Shown: positions 43,824-53,457, counted from the first letter of the stretch. The stretch is DNA of 64,000 nt from Streptacidiphilus anmyonensis (GCF_000787855.1 NZ_BBPQ01000026.1:1-64000); one strand, 5' to 3'. The notes: a model not told the origin generated them from the sequence alone. Program-made: numbers and translations.

Positions 43824-44726
43824 ATGGGACAGCTGGATGGCCGCGTCGCGGTGATCACCGGCGCCGGCGGCGGACTCGGCCGTGAGCACGCGCTGCTCTT
43901 CGCCGCCGAGGGCGCCAAGGTCGTCATCAACGACGTCAACAACGCCAAGTCCGTGGTCGAGGAGATCCTGGCGGCCGGCGGCGAGGCCGTGGCGGTCGAG
44001 GGCAGCGTTGCGGACCTCGCGGTCGGCGAGCAGCTGGTGACCGCCGCGGTCGAGTCCTTCGGCGACCTGCACGTCGTCGTGAACAACGCGGGTGTCATCC
44101 GCGACGCGATGCTGTGCAACATGACCGAGGAGCAGTTCGACCTGGTCGTCGCCGTCCACCTCAAGGGCGCCTTCTCGGTCAGCCGGGCGGCCGCCCGCTA
44201 CTGGCGCGAGCAGTCCAAGGCCGGCGTCGTCGCCGACCGCGCGCTCGTCAACACCTCCTCCGGCTCGGGCCTGCACGGCAACATCGGCCAGTGGAACTAC
44301 TCGGCGGTCAAGGCCGGGCTGGCGATCCAGGTCGTCAACGCCTCCCGCGAGCTGGCCCGCTACGGGGTGCGCGCCAACTCCATCGCCCCCGTCGGGCGCA
44401 CCGAGCCGGTCAAGGCCACTCCGGGCATCGGCGCCGCGGTCGCCGCGCCGGTGGACGAGAACGCGTTCGACCGCTACCACCCCAAGCACATCTCTCCGCT
44501 GGTCGCCTACCTGTCCACCGCGAACTGCCCGTTCAACGGCCAGGTCTTCTCGGTGCACGGCGGCCATGTCGGCTTGTACGGCGGCTACTCGCTCGGGCAC
44601 GCGATCAACTCCGCCGACCACCAGTGGTCCACGGCCGAGCTCGCCGAGATCATGGGCGCCGAGGACTTCCCCAAGTCGGTCGAGATCACCCGCCAGCGCA
44701 TCGTCCCGCAGGATGGCGCGCAGTGA
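43824..44726 (+). CDS. SDR, (3R)-hydroxyacyl-CoA dehydrogenase type
   Basis: A 300-residue SDR like the N-terminal unit of peroxisomal multifunctional enzyme 2. TGAGGGLG binds NAD, NNAG is present, and Ser/Tyr/Lys come from NTSSGSG and WNYSAVKAG. The sequence after the core (PFNGQVFSVHGGHVGLYGGYSLGHAI) fits this subgroup. It would oxidise the hydroxyacyl-CoA made by the next two gene products. Its stop overlaps the next start by 4 bases (GTGA). Confidence 0.87.
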   Translation: MGQLDGRVAVITGAGGGLGREHALLFAAEGAKVVINDVNNAKSVVEEILAAGGEAVAVEGSVADLAVGEQLVTAAVESFGDLHVVVNNAGVIRDAMLCNMTEEQFDLVVAVHLKGAFSVSRAAARYWREQSKAGVVADRALVNTSSGSGLHGNIGQWNYSAVKAGLAIQVVNASRELARYGVRANSIAPVGRTEPVKATPGIGAAVAAPVDENAFDRYHPKHISPLVAYLSTANCPFNGQVFSVHGGHVGLYGGYSLGHAINSADHQWSTAELAEIMGAEDFPKSVEITRQRIVPQDGAQ

Positions 44727-45154
44727 GCCACGCGTACGAGTTCCCGATCGACTACAGCAAGATCCGCGAGTTCGCCCGCGCGGTGAAGTCCGAGCACGGG
44801 GCCCACCTGGGCGCCAAGCCGGTGATCCCGCCCACCATGCTCACCAGCGCGCGGCTGATCTGGGAGGACCCGGAGCGGACCATCACCAAGCTGACCGGCT
44901 TCGACCGCAGCCGCATCCTGCACGGCGAGGAGGAGTACGTCTTCCATGGCCCGCTGCCGCGCGCTGGGCAGACCCTCACCTGCGAGACCCGCATCACCGA
45001 GCGCTTCGAGAAGCCGGGCAAGCGCGGTGGCGTCATGAAGTTCGCCAGGCTGGTGACCGAGTTCCGTGACGAGAACGGCACCCTGGTCGCCGAGCAGAAC
45101 AGCACCATCGTCGAGACCGCACGTCCGCCGAAGGCCGAGGAGGAGCAGGCATGA
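44723..45154 (+). CDS. MaoC-like dehydratase, N-terminal subunit
   Basis: A 143-residue hotdog protein of the FAS1-type dehydratase N-terminal kind. VIPPTMLTSARLIWEDP and LHGEEEYVFHGPLPRAGQTLTCETRITERFEKPGKRGG are typical. It lacks the catalytic Asp-His pair. It overlaps both neighbours (GTGA, ATGA), so it is made together with the catalytic subunit, with which it probably forms a heterodimer that hydrates enoyl-CoA. Confidence 0.84.
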   Translation: MSHAYEFPIDYSKIREFARAVKSEHGAHLGAKPVIPPTMLTSARLIWEDPERTITKLTGFDRSRILHGEEEYVFHGPLPRAGQTLTCETRITERFEKPGKRGGVMKFARLVTEFRDENGTLVAEQNSTIVETARPPKAEEEQA

Positions 45155-45591
45155 GCACCATCACCGCGCTGACCCTGGCCGTCGGCCAGGAGGCCGAGCC
45201 GCGCACCTTCGCGCCGATGACCCGCACCGACTACGTCAAGTACCAGGGTGCCTCGGGCGACTTCCACCCGCTGCACCACGACGAGGTGTACGCGCAGTCG
45301 GTCGGCTTCCCGAGCGTCTTCTCGGTCGGCATGCTGCAAGCCGGCATGCTCGCCACCTACGTCACCGACTGGCTCGGCGTCGAGGACATCCGCCGCTTCA
45401 AGGTCCGCTTCGTCGACCAGATGTGGCCCGGCGACGAGCTCACCTGCTCCGCGAAGATCGCCGACATCACCGACGAGCCCGGCGGCGGCAAGCGCGTCAC
45501 GCTCGAACTGCAGGCGCTGCGCCAGACCGGAACCGCCGCCCTGTTGGGCACCGCCGAGTTCGTCCTGCCGAGCGTCAGCGCCGCAGTCTGA
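45151..45591 (+). CDS. MaoC-like (R)-enoyl-CoA hydratase, catalytic subunit
   Basis: A 146-residue hotdog protein. YQGASGDFHPLHHDEVYAQ carries the catalytic Asp and His of R-specific hydratases, followed by SVFSVGMLQAGML and RFVDQMWPGDELTC. Start overlaps the previous stop by ATGA. It completes the hydration step between acyl-CoA dehydrogenase and SDR. Confidence 0.88.
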   Translation: MSTITALTLAVGQEAEPRTFAPMTRTDYVKYQGASGDFHPLHHDEVYAQSVGFPSVFSVGMLQAGMLATYVTDWLGVEDIRRFKVRFVDQMWPGDELTCSAKIADITDEPGGGKRVTLELQALRQTGTAALLGTAEFVLPSVSAAV

Positions 45592-45737
45592 CGAATTCCC
45601 ACGGCCCGGCCCGGTGCCTGGCCTCCCTTCGCGCTGGCCCCGGCCGGTCCGGACCGCTTCAGCCGGCCGGGGCTGGCGCCCACATGAACAGCGCTTCACC
45701 CCTGGCTCACGTGCCGTGCCAGTACTCGGAGGACGTC

Positions 45738-47267
45738 GTGTATCTCACCCAGCCCCTGCACCGGGGCCTTCAGCAGTCCCCGGACCGGCCCATGACGGTC
45801 TGCGGCGAGCGGATCCGCACCACCCGCGAGGTGGCCGACCGGGTGGCCCGCCTCGCGGCGTCCTTCATGGGCCTCGGCGCGCAGGAGGGCGCCCGGATCG
45901 GGATCCTCGCCCTCAACTCCGACCGCTACCACGAGTTCTTCTTCGCCAGCTGGTGGATGGGCGGCGTCGCCCATCCGATCAACACCCGCTGGTCAGCCGC
46001 CGAGATCAGCTACGCCCTCACCGACTCGGGCACCGAGGTGCTGCTCCTCGACGACACCTTCGCCCACCTCGGCCCCGAACTGCGCGAGCACTGCCCAGGC
46101 CTGCACACCCTGATTCACTGCGGCGACGGCCCCACCCCCGAGGGCATGCTCGGCTACGAGGAACTGGTGGCCGAATTCGCCCCGGCCCCGGACGTCCGGC
46201 GCGGCGGAGACGACCTCGCGCTCCTCCTTTACACCGGCGGCACGACCGGTCAGCCCAAGGGCGTCATGTCCAGTCACCGCGGCCTGATGGCATCGATGTA
46301 CGGCTCGATGCTGACCAATCACGCGGTCCACCCCGGGAGCGTCACCCTGATCACGGCGCCCCTGTTTCACATCGCCGCCTTCTGCAGCTGGCACAACCAG
46401 AACGTGGTGGGCGGCACACAGGTCTTCCTGCCCGTCTTCTCGGCGCAGGCCTTCATGGAAACCGTCCAGCGGCACCGGATCACCACCTCGATCCTGGTAC
46501 CGGTGATGGTCCAGGCCATCAGCGACCACCCGGAGTTGGAACGCTACGACCTCAGCAGCCTGCGCACCATCACCTACGGCGGCGCAGGCAGCCCCGAAAG
46601 CCTGCTGCACCGGGCGATGAAGGCCTTCCCGCAAGCCGAATTCACCCAGGGCTACGGCATGACCGAGACCGGGGTCCTCACCATCCTCGGCCGCCAGGAA
46701 CACCACGAGGGCGGTCCCCGGTTGCGATCGGCCGGACGGGCGACCGCGAGCGTGGAGATCGCGGTCGTCGGACCGGACGGCGCCGAGCTGGCGCCGGGAC
46801 AGGTCGGCGAGGTGGTCACCCGCGGCGACCACCTGATGCTCGGCTATTGGGGCAGACCCGAACTGACCGCCGAGGCCCTGCGCGACGGCTGGATGCACAC
46901 GGGCGACGGCGGCTACGTCGACGACGACGGCTACCTGTACATCGTGGACCGACTCAAGGACATGATCATCAGCGGCGGCGAGAACGTCTACTCCGCCGAG
47001 GTCGAGAACGCCCTCGCCGCCCACCCGGCGGTGGCCTCCTGCGCCGTCATCGGCGTCCCCGACCCGCAGTGGGGTGAGCGCGTCCACGCGATCGTCGTCC
47101 TGCGACCCGGGCACGCCACCACCGCGGAGGAGCTCCGCGCCCACGCCAAGACCCTGATCGCCGGATACAAGGCCCCGCGCACCGCCGAGTTCGTCGACTC
47201 CCTGCCGACCTCGGCCGCCGGAAAGACCCTGAAGCGCCAGCTGCGGGACGCCCGCGCCGACGGCTGA
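45738..47267 (+). CDS. Acyl-CoA synthetase (FadD-type AMP-forming ligase)
   Basis: A 509-residue AMP-forming enzyme that activates a carboxylic acid to its CoA thioester. Motif LLYTGGTTGQPKG (P-loop-like), YGMTETG, TGDGGYVDDDGYLYIVDRLKDMIISGGENVYS and the C-terminal Lys in SAAGKTLKRQLR are all present. I chose GTG 45738: CGGAGG lies 5 bases upstream and YLTQPLHRGLQQ is the usual N-terminus. An ATG at 45684 adds 18 residues. Substrate chain type unknown. Confidence 0.89.
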   Translation: MYLTQPLHRGLQQSPDRPMTVCGERIRTTREVADRVARLAASFMGLGAQEGARIGILALNSDRYHEFFFASWWMGGVAHPINTRWSAAEISYALTDSGTEVLLLDDTFAHLGPELREHCPGLHTLIHCGDGPTPEGMLGYEELVAEFAPAPDVRRGGDDLALLLYTGGTTGQPKGVMSSHRGLMASMYGSMLTNHAVHPGSVTLITAPLFHIAAFCSWHNQNVVGGTQVFLPVFSAQAFMETVQRHRITTSILVPVMVQAISDHPELERYDLSSLRTITYGGAGSPESLLHRAMKAFPQAEFTQGYGMTETGVLTILGRQEHHEGGPRLRSAGRATASVEIAVVGPDGAELAPGQVGEVVTRGDHLMLGYWGRPELTAEALRDGWMHTGDGGYVDDDGYLYIVDRLKDMIISGGENVYSAEVENALAAHPAVASCAVIGVPDPQWGERVHAIVVLRPGHATTAEELRAHAKTLIAGYKAPRTAEFVDSLPTSAAGKTLKRQLRDARADG

Positions 47268-47320
47268 ACGCCACCCGCACCGCGCCCACCACGAACCAAG
47301 GAACAGAAGCGAGAACCGTC

Positions 47321-48478
47321 ATGAAGCGCAGCGTCTACAACGAGGACCACGAGGCCTTCCGGGCCGTCGTCCGCGACTTCGTCGCCAAGGAGGTCACCCC
47401 CCACTTCGCCGACTGGGAGGCGGCAGGCATGCCCCCGCGCGACCTGTTCCGCAAGCTCGGTGAGCTCGGCGTGATGGGCTTCGGCATCCCCGAGGAGTAC
47501 GGCGGCCCCGGCGACACCGGCCACAAGTACCAGGCCATCATCAGCGAGGAGACCGCCCTGGCGGGCGTCGCCCTCGGCCACTACAACGTCAGCTCCGGCA
47601 TCGTGCTGCCCTACCTGCTCAACCTGGCCACACAGGAGCAGAAGCGCCGCTGGTTCCCCGGCATCGCCTCCGGCGACATCATGCTCTGCGTCGCCATGAC
47701 CGAGCCGGGAACAGGCTCCGACCTCGCGGGCATCCGCACCACCGCGAAGCTCTCCGAGGACGGCACCCACTACGTCCTCAACGGCGCCAAGACCTTCATC
47801 ACCGGCGCGCGCAACTCCGAACTGTGCGTCGTAGCCGCCCGCACTTCCGCCCCCACCGCCGAGGACCGCCGCGCCGGGCTCAGCCTGCTCGTCGTCCCCA
47901 CCGACGCCGACGGCTTCACCTTCGGCCGCAAGCTGGAGAAGATCGGGCTCAAGTCCTCAGACACCAACGAACTGTCCTTCGTGGACGTCAAGGTGCCGGC
48001 CGCGAACCTGCTCGGCGAGGAAGGCAAGGGCTTCTCCTACCTCGGGCAGAACCTCCCGCGCGAGCGGCTCCAGATCGGCGTCAGCGCGACCTCCGCCGCC
48101 ACCGCCGCGATCCGCTTCGCCAAGGCCTATGTGCAGGAGCGCAACGTCTTCGGCAAGCCGGTCGCGTCCTTCCAGAACACCAAGTTCGTGCTCGCCGAGT
48201 GCGAGACGGAGGTCGCGGCCGCCCAGGCCCTGGTCGACAAGGGCCTGGACCTGGAGGAGGCCGGCGAACTCACGCCCGCCGACGCCGCCCGGATCAAGCT
48301 GTTCTGCACCGAGACGGCCGGCCGGGTCATCGACAAGTGCCTCCAGCTGCACGGCGGTTACGGCTACATGCTGGAGTACCCGATCGCCCGCCTCTACGCG
48401 GACATCCGGGTCAACCGCATCTACGGCGGTACCAGCGAGGTCATGAAGACCATCATCGCCAAGGACATGGGCCTGTAG
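47321..48478 (+). CDS. Acyl-CoA dehydrogenase (first of tandem pair)
   Basis: A 385-residue FAD enzyme making trans-2-enoyl-CoA. Typical: CVAMTEPGTGSDLAGIRTTA, YVLNGAKTFITGARN, FGKPVASFQNTKFVLAE and LHGGYGYMLEYPIARLYADIRVNRIYGGTSEVMK. The IYGGT (Gly where short-chain enzymes have the catalytic Glu) is as in long-chain and isovaleryl types, where the base lies in another helix. Preceded by AGGAAC. The next gene is a near copy. Confidence 0.9.
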   Translation: MKRSVYNEDHEAFRAVVRDFVAKEVTPHFADWEAAGMPPRDLFRKLGELGVMGFGIPEEYGGPGDTGHKYQAIISEETALAGVALGHYNVSSGIVLPYLLNLATQEQKRRWFPGIASGDIMLCVAMTEPGTGSDLAGIRTTAKLSEDGTHYVLNGAKTFITGARNSELCVVAARTSAPTAEDRRAGLSLLVVPTDADGFTFGRKLEKIGLKSSDTNELSFVDVKVPAANLLGEEGKGFSYLGQNLPRERLQIGVSATSAATAAIRFAKAYVQERNVFGKPVASFQNTKFVLAECETEVAAAQALVDKGLDLEEAGELTPADAARIKLFCTETAGRVIDKCLQLHGGYGYMLEYPIARLYADIRVNRIYGGTSEVMKTIIAKDMGL

Positions 48479-48623
48479 CGCCCAGCATGAGCAGCCTCCC
48501 TACCCGCACTGTGGGGACGCACGCGGGCAGGGAGGCGCCCGGGAAGCGGGCAACGGCGGAGGCAGCCCCGAGGGAAGGGCTGCCTTCGCCCCGGACCAGC
48601 GACACACGACGGCGAGGCCGACC

Positions 48624-49784
48624 ATGAAGCGCAGCATCTACAACGAGGAGCACGAGGCGTTCCGCAGCGTGATCCGCGACTTCGTCGCCAAGGAGGTGAC
48701 CCCCTGCTTCACCGAGTGGGAGGCCGCCCGGCGCACCCCGAGGGAGCTGTTCCACAAGCTCGGCGCGCTCGGCGTGCTGGGCTTCGACATCCCCGAGGAG
48801 TACGGCGGCCCGGGGGAGACCAGCTTCAGGTACCAGGCGATCATCGCCGAGGAGACCGCTGCCGCCGCCGGGGTGTCCTTCGGCCACTACTCGGTCACGA
48901 CCAGCATCGTCCTGCCGTACCTGCTGAAGCTGGCCACCGAGGAGCAGAAGCGCCGCTGGTTGCCCGGCGTCGCCAGCGGCGAGACCGTGCTGTGCATCGC
49001 CATGACCGAGCCGGGCACTGGCAGCGACCTGGCCGGCATCCGCACCATCGCGAGGCTATCCGAGGACGGCAGCCACTACGTCCTCAACGGTTCCAAGACC
49101 TTCATCACCGGTGCGCTCAACTCCGAGCTGTGCGTGGTTGCCGCCCGCACCTCCGCGGCGACCCCGGAGGATCGTCGCGCCGGGCTGACCCTGCTGGTCG
49201 TGTCCACCGACAGCGAGGGCTTCGGCTACGGCAAGCAACTGGAGAAGATCGGCCTCCACGCCCGCGACACCTCCGAGCTGCACTTCACCGACGTGAGGGT
49301 GCCGGTCGGGAACGTCCTCGGGGAGGTCGGCAAGGGCTTTTCCTACCTCGGCCAGAACCTGCCCCGGGAGCGGCTCTCCATCGCGGTCAACGCCGTGGCG
49401 GCGGCCGTCGCCGCGATCCGGTTCGCCTCTGACTATGTGCAGGAACGCACCGTCTTCGGCAAGCCGGTGGCCTCCTTCCAGAACACCAAGTTCGTGCTCG
49501 CCGAGTGCGAGACGGAGGTCGCGGCCGCCCAGGCCCTGGCCGACCAGGCCATCGAGCTCGACGACGCACGGGAACTCACGCCCGCCCACGCCGCGCGGGT
49601 CAAGCTGTTCTGCACCGAGACGGCGGGCCGGGTCATCGACAAGTGCCTCCAGCTGCACGGTGGTTACGGCTACATGCTGGAGTACCCCATCGCCCGCCTC
49701 TACGCCGACACCCGGGTCAACCGCATCTACGGCGGTACCAGCGAGGTCATGAAGACCATCATCGCCAAGGACATGGGCCTGTAG
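48624..49784 (+). CDS. Acyl-CoA dehydrogenase (second of tandem pair)
   Basis: A 386-residue paralogue of the preceding gene with the same ends (MKRS-YNE-HEAFR at the start, the same IYGGTSEVMKTIIAKDMGL at the end). DNA identity is near complete in several blocks of the 3' half. Differences cluster in the first third and around the acyl-binding part, which may give another chain or branch preference. Separated from the first copy by about 145 bases. Confidence 0.9.
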   Translation: MKRSIYNEEHEAFRSVIRDFVAKEVTPCFTEWEAARRTPRELFHKLGALGVLGFDIPEEYGGPGETSFRYQAIIAEETAAAAGVSFGHYSVTTSIVLPYLLKLATEEQKRRWLPGVASGETVLCIAMTEPGTGSDLAGIRTIARLSEDGSHYVLNGSKTFITGALNSELCVVAARTSAATPEDRRAGLTLLVVSTDSEGFGYGKQLEKIGLHARDTSELHFTDVRVPVGNVLGEVGKGFSYLGQNLPRERLSIAVNAVAAAVAAIRFASDYVQERTVFGKPVASFQNTKFVLAECETEVAAAQALADQAIELDDARELTPAHAARVKLFCTETAGRVIDKCLQLHGGYGYMLEYPIARLYADTRVNRIYGGTSEVMKTIIAKDMGL

Positions 49785-49830
49785 CGCTGTGGCGCTCACA
49801 CCCGTCCGTATGAAAGGAAAGCACCACATC

Positions 49831-50634
49831 ATGGGAACCCTGGACGGCAAGGTCGCCATCGTCTCCGGCTCCGGCCGCGGCATCGGACGCGAGATCGCCC
49901 TCAAACTCGCCTCCGAGGGAGCGGCCGTCGTGGTCAACGACCTCGACCCGGAGCCCGCCGAGCAGACCGCCACCGACATCAAGGCCGCCGGCGGCAACGC
50001 CGTGGTCTGCGCCGGATCGGTGACCGAGGAAGGCTTCGCCGAGCGCTTCGTGGCCACCGCCGTCGACTCCTTCGGCGGACTGGACGTCATCGTCAACAAC
50101 GCCGGCTACACCTGGGACTCCGTCATCCAGAAAATGACCGACGAGCAGTGGGACACCATCCTCGACGTCAACCTCAAGGCACCGTTCCGGATCCTGCGCG
50201 CCGCCCAGCCGTTCATCAAGGCCAACCCGAGCGAGTACCACCGCAAGGTCGTCAACATCTCCTCCACCTCGGGCTTCTACGGTGCCGCCGGGCAGTCCAA
50301 CTACGGTGCGGCCAAGGCGGGCGTGATCGGTCTGACCAGGACGCTGGCGAAGGAGTGGGGCCGCTACAAGGTCAACGTCAACGCTGTCGCCTTCGGCTTC
50401 ATCCTGACCCGCATGACCGAGGTCACCGCCGCCGACAACGCCACCCTGGAGATCGACGGCCGCGAGATCCGCGTCGGCATGAACCCCGACCGGGCCGCCA
50501 TGGCATCCAAGATCATCCCCTTTGGCCGGGCGGGCACCCCCAAGGAGGCGGCCGGCGCGGTGTACCTGCTGTGCACCCCGGAAGCCGACTACATCAACAG
50601 CCAGTGCATCGTCGTCGACGCCGGCCGCGTCTGA
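49831..50634 (+). CDS. SDR, FabG-like 3-oxoacyl reductase/dehydrogenase
   Basis: A 267-residue classical SDR. SGSGRGIG (cofactor; the usual first Thr is Ser), NNAG, ISSTSGFYGAAGQSNYGAAKAG with Ser/Tyr/Lys. GAAAGGAAAG lies upstream of the ATG. Beside acyl-CoA dehydrogenases it more likely works as a hydroxyacyl-CoA dehydrogenase than in fatty acid synthesis. Confidence 0.86.
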   Translation: MGTLDGKVAIVSGSGRGIGREIALKLASEGAAVVVNDLDPEPAEQTATDIKAAGGNAVVCAGSVTEEGFAERFVATAVDSFGGLDVIVNNAGYTWDSVIQKMTDEQWDTILDVNLKAPFRILRAAQPFIKANPSEYHRKVVNISSTSGFYGAAGQSNYGAAKAGVIGLTRTLAKEWGRYKVNVNAVAFGFILTRMTEVTAADNATLEIDGREIRVGMNPDRAAMASKIIPFGRAGTPKEAAGAVYLLCTPEADYINSQCIVVDAGRV

Positions 50635-50663
50635 CCAACCAGCGGAAGAACGAGGAAATCCCC

Positions 50664-51836
50664 ATGTCCGTCCCCGACCCCCGCGACCCGCTCGGCTTCG
50701 ACGACCTGCTGAGCGATGAGGACCTCGCGGTCCGCGACACCGTCCGCGCCTGGTGCGCGGACAAGGTGATGCCGCACATCGCCGACTGGTACGAGTCCGG
50801 CGAGCTGCCGACCGTCCGCGAGCTGGCCCGCGAGCTCGGCTCGATCGGCGCGCTGGGCATGCACCTGGAGGGCTACGGCTGCGCCGGCGCGACCGCCGTG
50901 CAGTACGGCCTGGCCTGTCTGGAGCTGGAGGCGGCCGACTCCGGGCTGCGCTCGCTGGTCTCGGTCCAGGGCTCGCTGGCGATGTACGCGATCCACCGCT
51001 GGGGCTCCGAGGAGCACAAGCAGACCTGGCTGCCGCGGATGGCCGCGGGCGAGATCATCGGCTGCTTCGGCCTGACCGAGCCCGACCACGGCTCCGACCC
51101 GGCCTCCATGCGCACCAACGCCAAGCGCGACGGCGGCGACTGGGTCCTCAACGGCCGCAAGATGTGGATCACCAACGGGTCCGTGGCCGGCGTCGCGGTG
51201 GTCTGGGCCCAGACCGAGGACGGCATCCGCGGGTTCATCCTCCCCACCGACACCCCTGGGTTCTCGGCGCCGGAGATCAAGCACAAGGGCTCGCTGCGCG
51301 CCTCGGTGACCGCTGAGCTGGTGCTGGACAACGTGCGGCTGCCCGCCGACGCGGTCTTCCCCGAGGTCCGCGGCCTCAAGGGCCCGCTGTCCTGCCTGAA
51401 CCAGGCCCGCTACGGCATCGTGTGGGGGGCGTTGGGCGCGGCCCGCTCCTGCCTGGAGACGGCGCGCGAGTACTCCATCACCCGCGAGCAGTTCGGCAAG
51501 CCGATCGGCGGCTTCCAGCTGACCCAGGCCAAGCTGGCCGACATGTCCCTGGAGCTCAACAAGGGCCTGCTGCTGGCCTGGCACCTGGGCAACCGCATGG
51601 ACGCGGGCACGCTGCGTCCGGAGCAGGTCAGCTACGGCAAGCTCAACAACGTGCGCGAGTCCATCGAGATCGCCCGCACGTCCCGGACGATCCTCGGCGC
51701 GAACGGCATCAGCTACGAGTACCCGATCATGCGGCACGCCAACAACCTGGAGTCCGTGCTGACCTACGAGGGCACCGTCGAGATGCACCAGCTCGTCATC
51801 GGCAAGGCCCTCACCGGGCAGGACGCCTTCCGTTGA
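50664..51836 (+). CDS. Acyl-CoA dehydrogenase, glutaryl-CoA dehydrogenase type
   Basis: A 390-residue FAD enzyme. CFGLTEPDHGSDPASMRTNA, WVLNGRKMWITNGS, SCLNQARYGIVWGALGAARSCLETAREYSITREQFGKPIGGFQLTQAKLADM and the end LTYEGTVEMHQLVIGKALTGQDAFR match the glutaryl-CoA dehydrogenase subfamily, with the catalytic Glu in TYEGT. The substrate may be glutaryl-CoA or another short acyl-CoA formed by the cluster. GAGGAAA precedes the ATG. Confidence 0.87.
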   Translation: MSVPDPRDPLGFDDLLSDEDLAVRDTVRAWCADKVMPHIADWYESGELPTVRELARELGSIGALGMHLEGYGCAGATAVQYGLACLELEAADSGLRSLVSVQGSLAMYAIHRWGSEEHKQTWLPRMAAGEIIGCFGLTEPDHGSDPASMRTNAKRDGGDWVLNGRKMWITNGSVAGVAVVWAQTEDGIRGFILPTDTPGFSAPEIKHKGSLRASVTAELVLDNVRLPADAVFPEVRGLKGPLSCLNQARYGIVWGALGAARSCLETAREYSITREQFGKPIGGFQLTQAKLADMSLELNKGLLLAWHLGNRMDAGTLRPEQVSYGKLNNVRESIEIARTSRTILGANGISYEYPIMRHANNLESVLTYEGTVEMHQLVIGKALTGQDAFR

Positions 51837-51985
51837 GCACGAACGGGGACTCCGCGCCGTCCTACGGCGGGCCGGCGCCCAGGAGCTCCCCCTTGGTCAC
51901 CTACTGAGTGCGCCCTCCCGGAGTCGATCCAGGGCGGGTCGCGGCAGCGCTCACGCGCGTCCGCAGAACGAGAAAGGATGGGTCC

Positions 51986-52876
51986 ATGACGACCGAGCGC
52001 AAGGGGGTCGTCGGCATCGAGCGGATCGGTGTCGTGGGCTGCGGGCAAATGGGCGCGGGTATTGCGGAGGTGTGCGCCCGTGCCGGGTTCGACGTCCTCG
52101 TTGCCGAAGCCGATGCTGACGCCGTGGGGCGCGGTCGGGAGCGCGTTGAGGCCTCGCTGGCTCGCGCCGTCCGTGCAGGTAAGCTCGCCGAGGGGGATTC
52201 GGCGGCGACTCTCGCCCGGCTGCGCTTCACCGCCGATCTCGGCGATATGGCCGACCGTCAGGTGGTGGTCGAGGCCGTCGCCGAGATCGAGGAGGTCAAG
52301 ACGGACCTGCTGGCCGAGCTCGACGCGATTGTCGCCGACCCGGACGCGATCCTCGCCACGAACACCTCGTCCATCCCGATCATGCGTCTGGGCACCGCTA
52401 CGTCCCGCCCGGCGCAGGTCATCGGGATCCACTTCTTCAACCCGGTGCCGGTGCTGCCCCTGGTGGAACTGGTCCCCTCACTGCTGACCTCGCAGGAGAC
52501 CCGGGCCCGCGCGGAACGCTTCGTCGTCGACGGGCTCGGCAAGCACGCCGTGCCCGCCCGCGACCGCGCCGGGTTCGTCGTCAACGCCCTGCTCATCCCC
52601 TACCTGCTTTCCGCGGTGCGGATGGCCGAGTCCGGCTTCGCCACTGCCGACGATATCGACGCCGGCATGGTGCTCGGGTGTGCCCACCCGATGGGCCCGC
52701 TCAAGCTGGCGGACCTCATCGGCCTCGACACCGTCCGCGCGGCGGCCGAGGCGATGTACGAAGAGTTCAAGGAACCGCTCTACACGCCACCCGCGCTGCT
52801 GCTGCGCATGGTCGAGGCCGGCCTGCTCGGCCGAAAGACGGGGCGCGGCTTCTACGACTACACCACGACGGCCTGA
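51986..52876 (+). CDS. 3-hydroxyacyl-CoA dehydrogenase (HBD/PaaH type)
   Basis: A 296-residue NAD enzyme oxidising (S)-3-hydroxyacyl-CoA. VVGCGQMGAGIAEVCA binds NAD; ATNTSSIPIM, GIHFFNPVPVLPLVELVPS with the catalytic His, and the C-terminal PMGPLKLADLIGLDTV are typical. AAAGGA precedes the ATG. Last gene of the operon; just beyond its stop lies a truncated methyltransferase gene on the other strand. Confidence 0.89.
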   Translation: MTTERKGVVGIERIGVVGCGQMGAGIAEVCARAGFDVLVAEADADAVGRGRERVEASLARAVRAGKLAEGDSAATLARLRFTADLGDMADRQVVVEAVAEIEEVKTDLLAELDAIVADPDAILATNTSSIPIMRLGTATSRPAQVIGIHFFNPVPVLPLVELVPSLLTSQETRARAERFVVDGLGKHAVPARDRAGFVVNALLIPYLLSAVRMAESGFATADDIDAGMVLGCAHPMGPLKLADLIGLDTVRAAAEAMYEEFKEPLYTPPALLLRMVEAGLLGRKTGRGFYDYTTTA

Positions 52877-53457
52877 ATCCCTGGGGGAACCGGTGACGAA
52901 CATGGGCTTCCTGCGCCAGGCCCCGGTGGCCGCTCCGTTGCGCTACCGGCGCTGGGGTGGTATCCGGCGGCTGCCAGGCGGGTACGGGCCTTGGTGGTCA
53001 CGGAGGCGTCGACGTCGAGGGCGGTCACCGCGGCGTCGCCGAGCTCGTGCACGAGCAGCGCGGTGTCCCAGCCGGTGCCCACGCCGAGGTTCAGCGCCGT
53101 GTGGCCGCGGTGGGCGTCGAGTGCGGCGACCATGCGGGCGACGACGGACGGCATGCTCGCCGAGCTTGTCGATACCCGCCCGGCCTCGATGCCGTCGTGA
53201 GCGCCGTCGTCCCACTGCGTGACGATCGGGATGTCCGACGCGGCGGCGGCGAGCCAGGCGTCCGGGTCCGTGCGGCGGTCGATCGCCACGCTCGTGCCAC
53301 TGTCCATGTCCCACGCCCAGATCAGCTCAGGCAGGAACAGCGAGCGCGGCAGTGCGGTGAAGGCCTCGACCCATTCGGGTGCGGTGTTGTCGGGCAGGTA
53401 CCGCCCCGGCGCGTGGCCGGGGCTGTCCTCCTGCCGCTCAGCAGGGGTGAGCGTCAC
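52858..53457 (-). pseudogene. Protein-isoaspartate methyltransferase-like gene, 3' truncated
   Basis: The 199-residue frame begins as a PCMT-like methyltransferase: ALPRSLFLPELIWAWD, then DIPIVTQWDDG, STSSASMPSVVARMVAAL and the AdoMet motif ALNLGVGTGWDTALLVHELGDAAVTALDVDASV. After LAAAGYHP (near 52965) it turns into unrelated proline/serine-rich sequence, and the second half of the domain is missing. The break falls close to the end of the beta-oxidation operon, so a deletion or insertion joined the two regions. The GTG start overlaps the stop of the small peptide gene at 53454. Confidence 0.68.
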
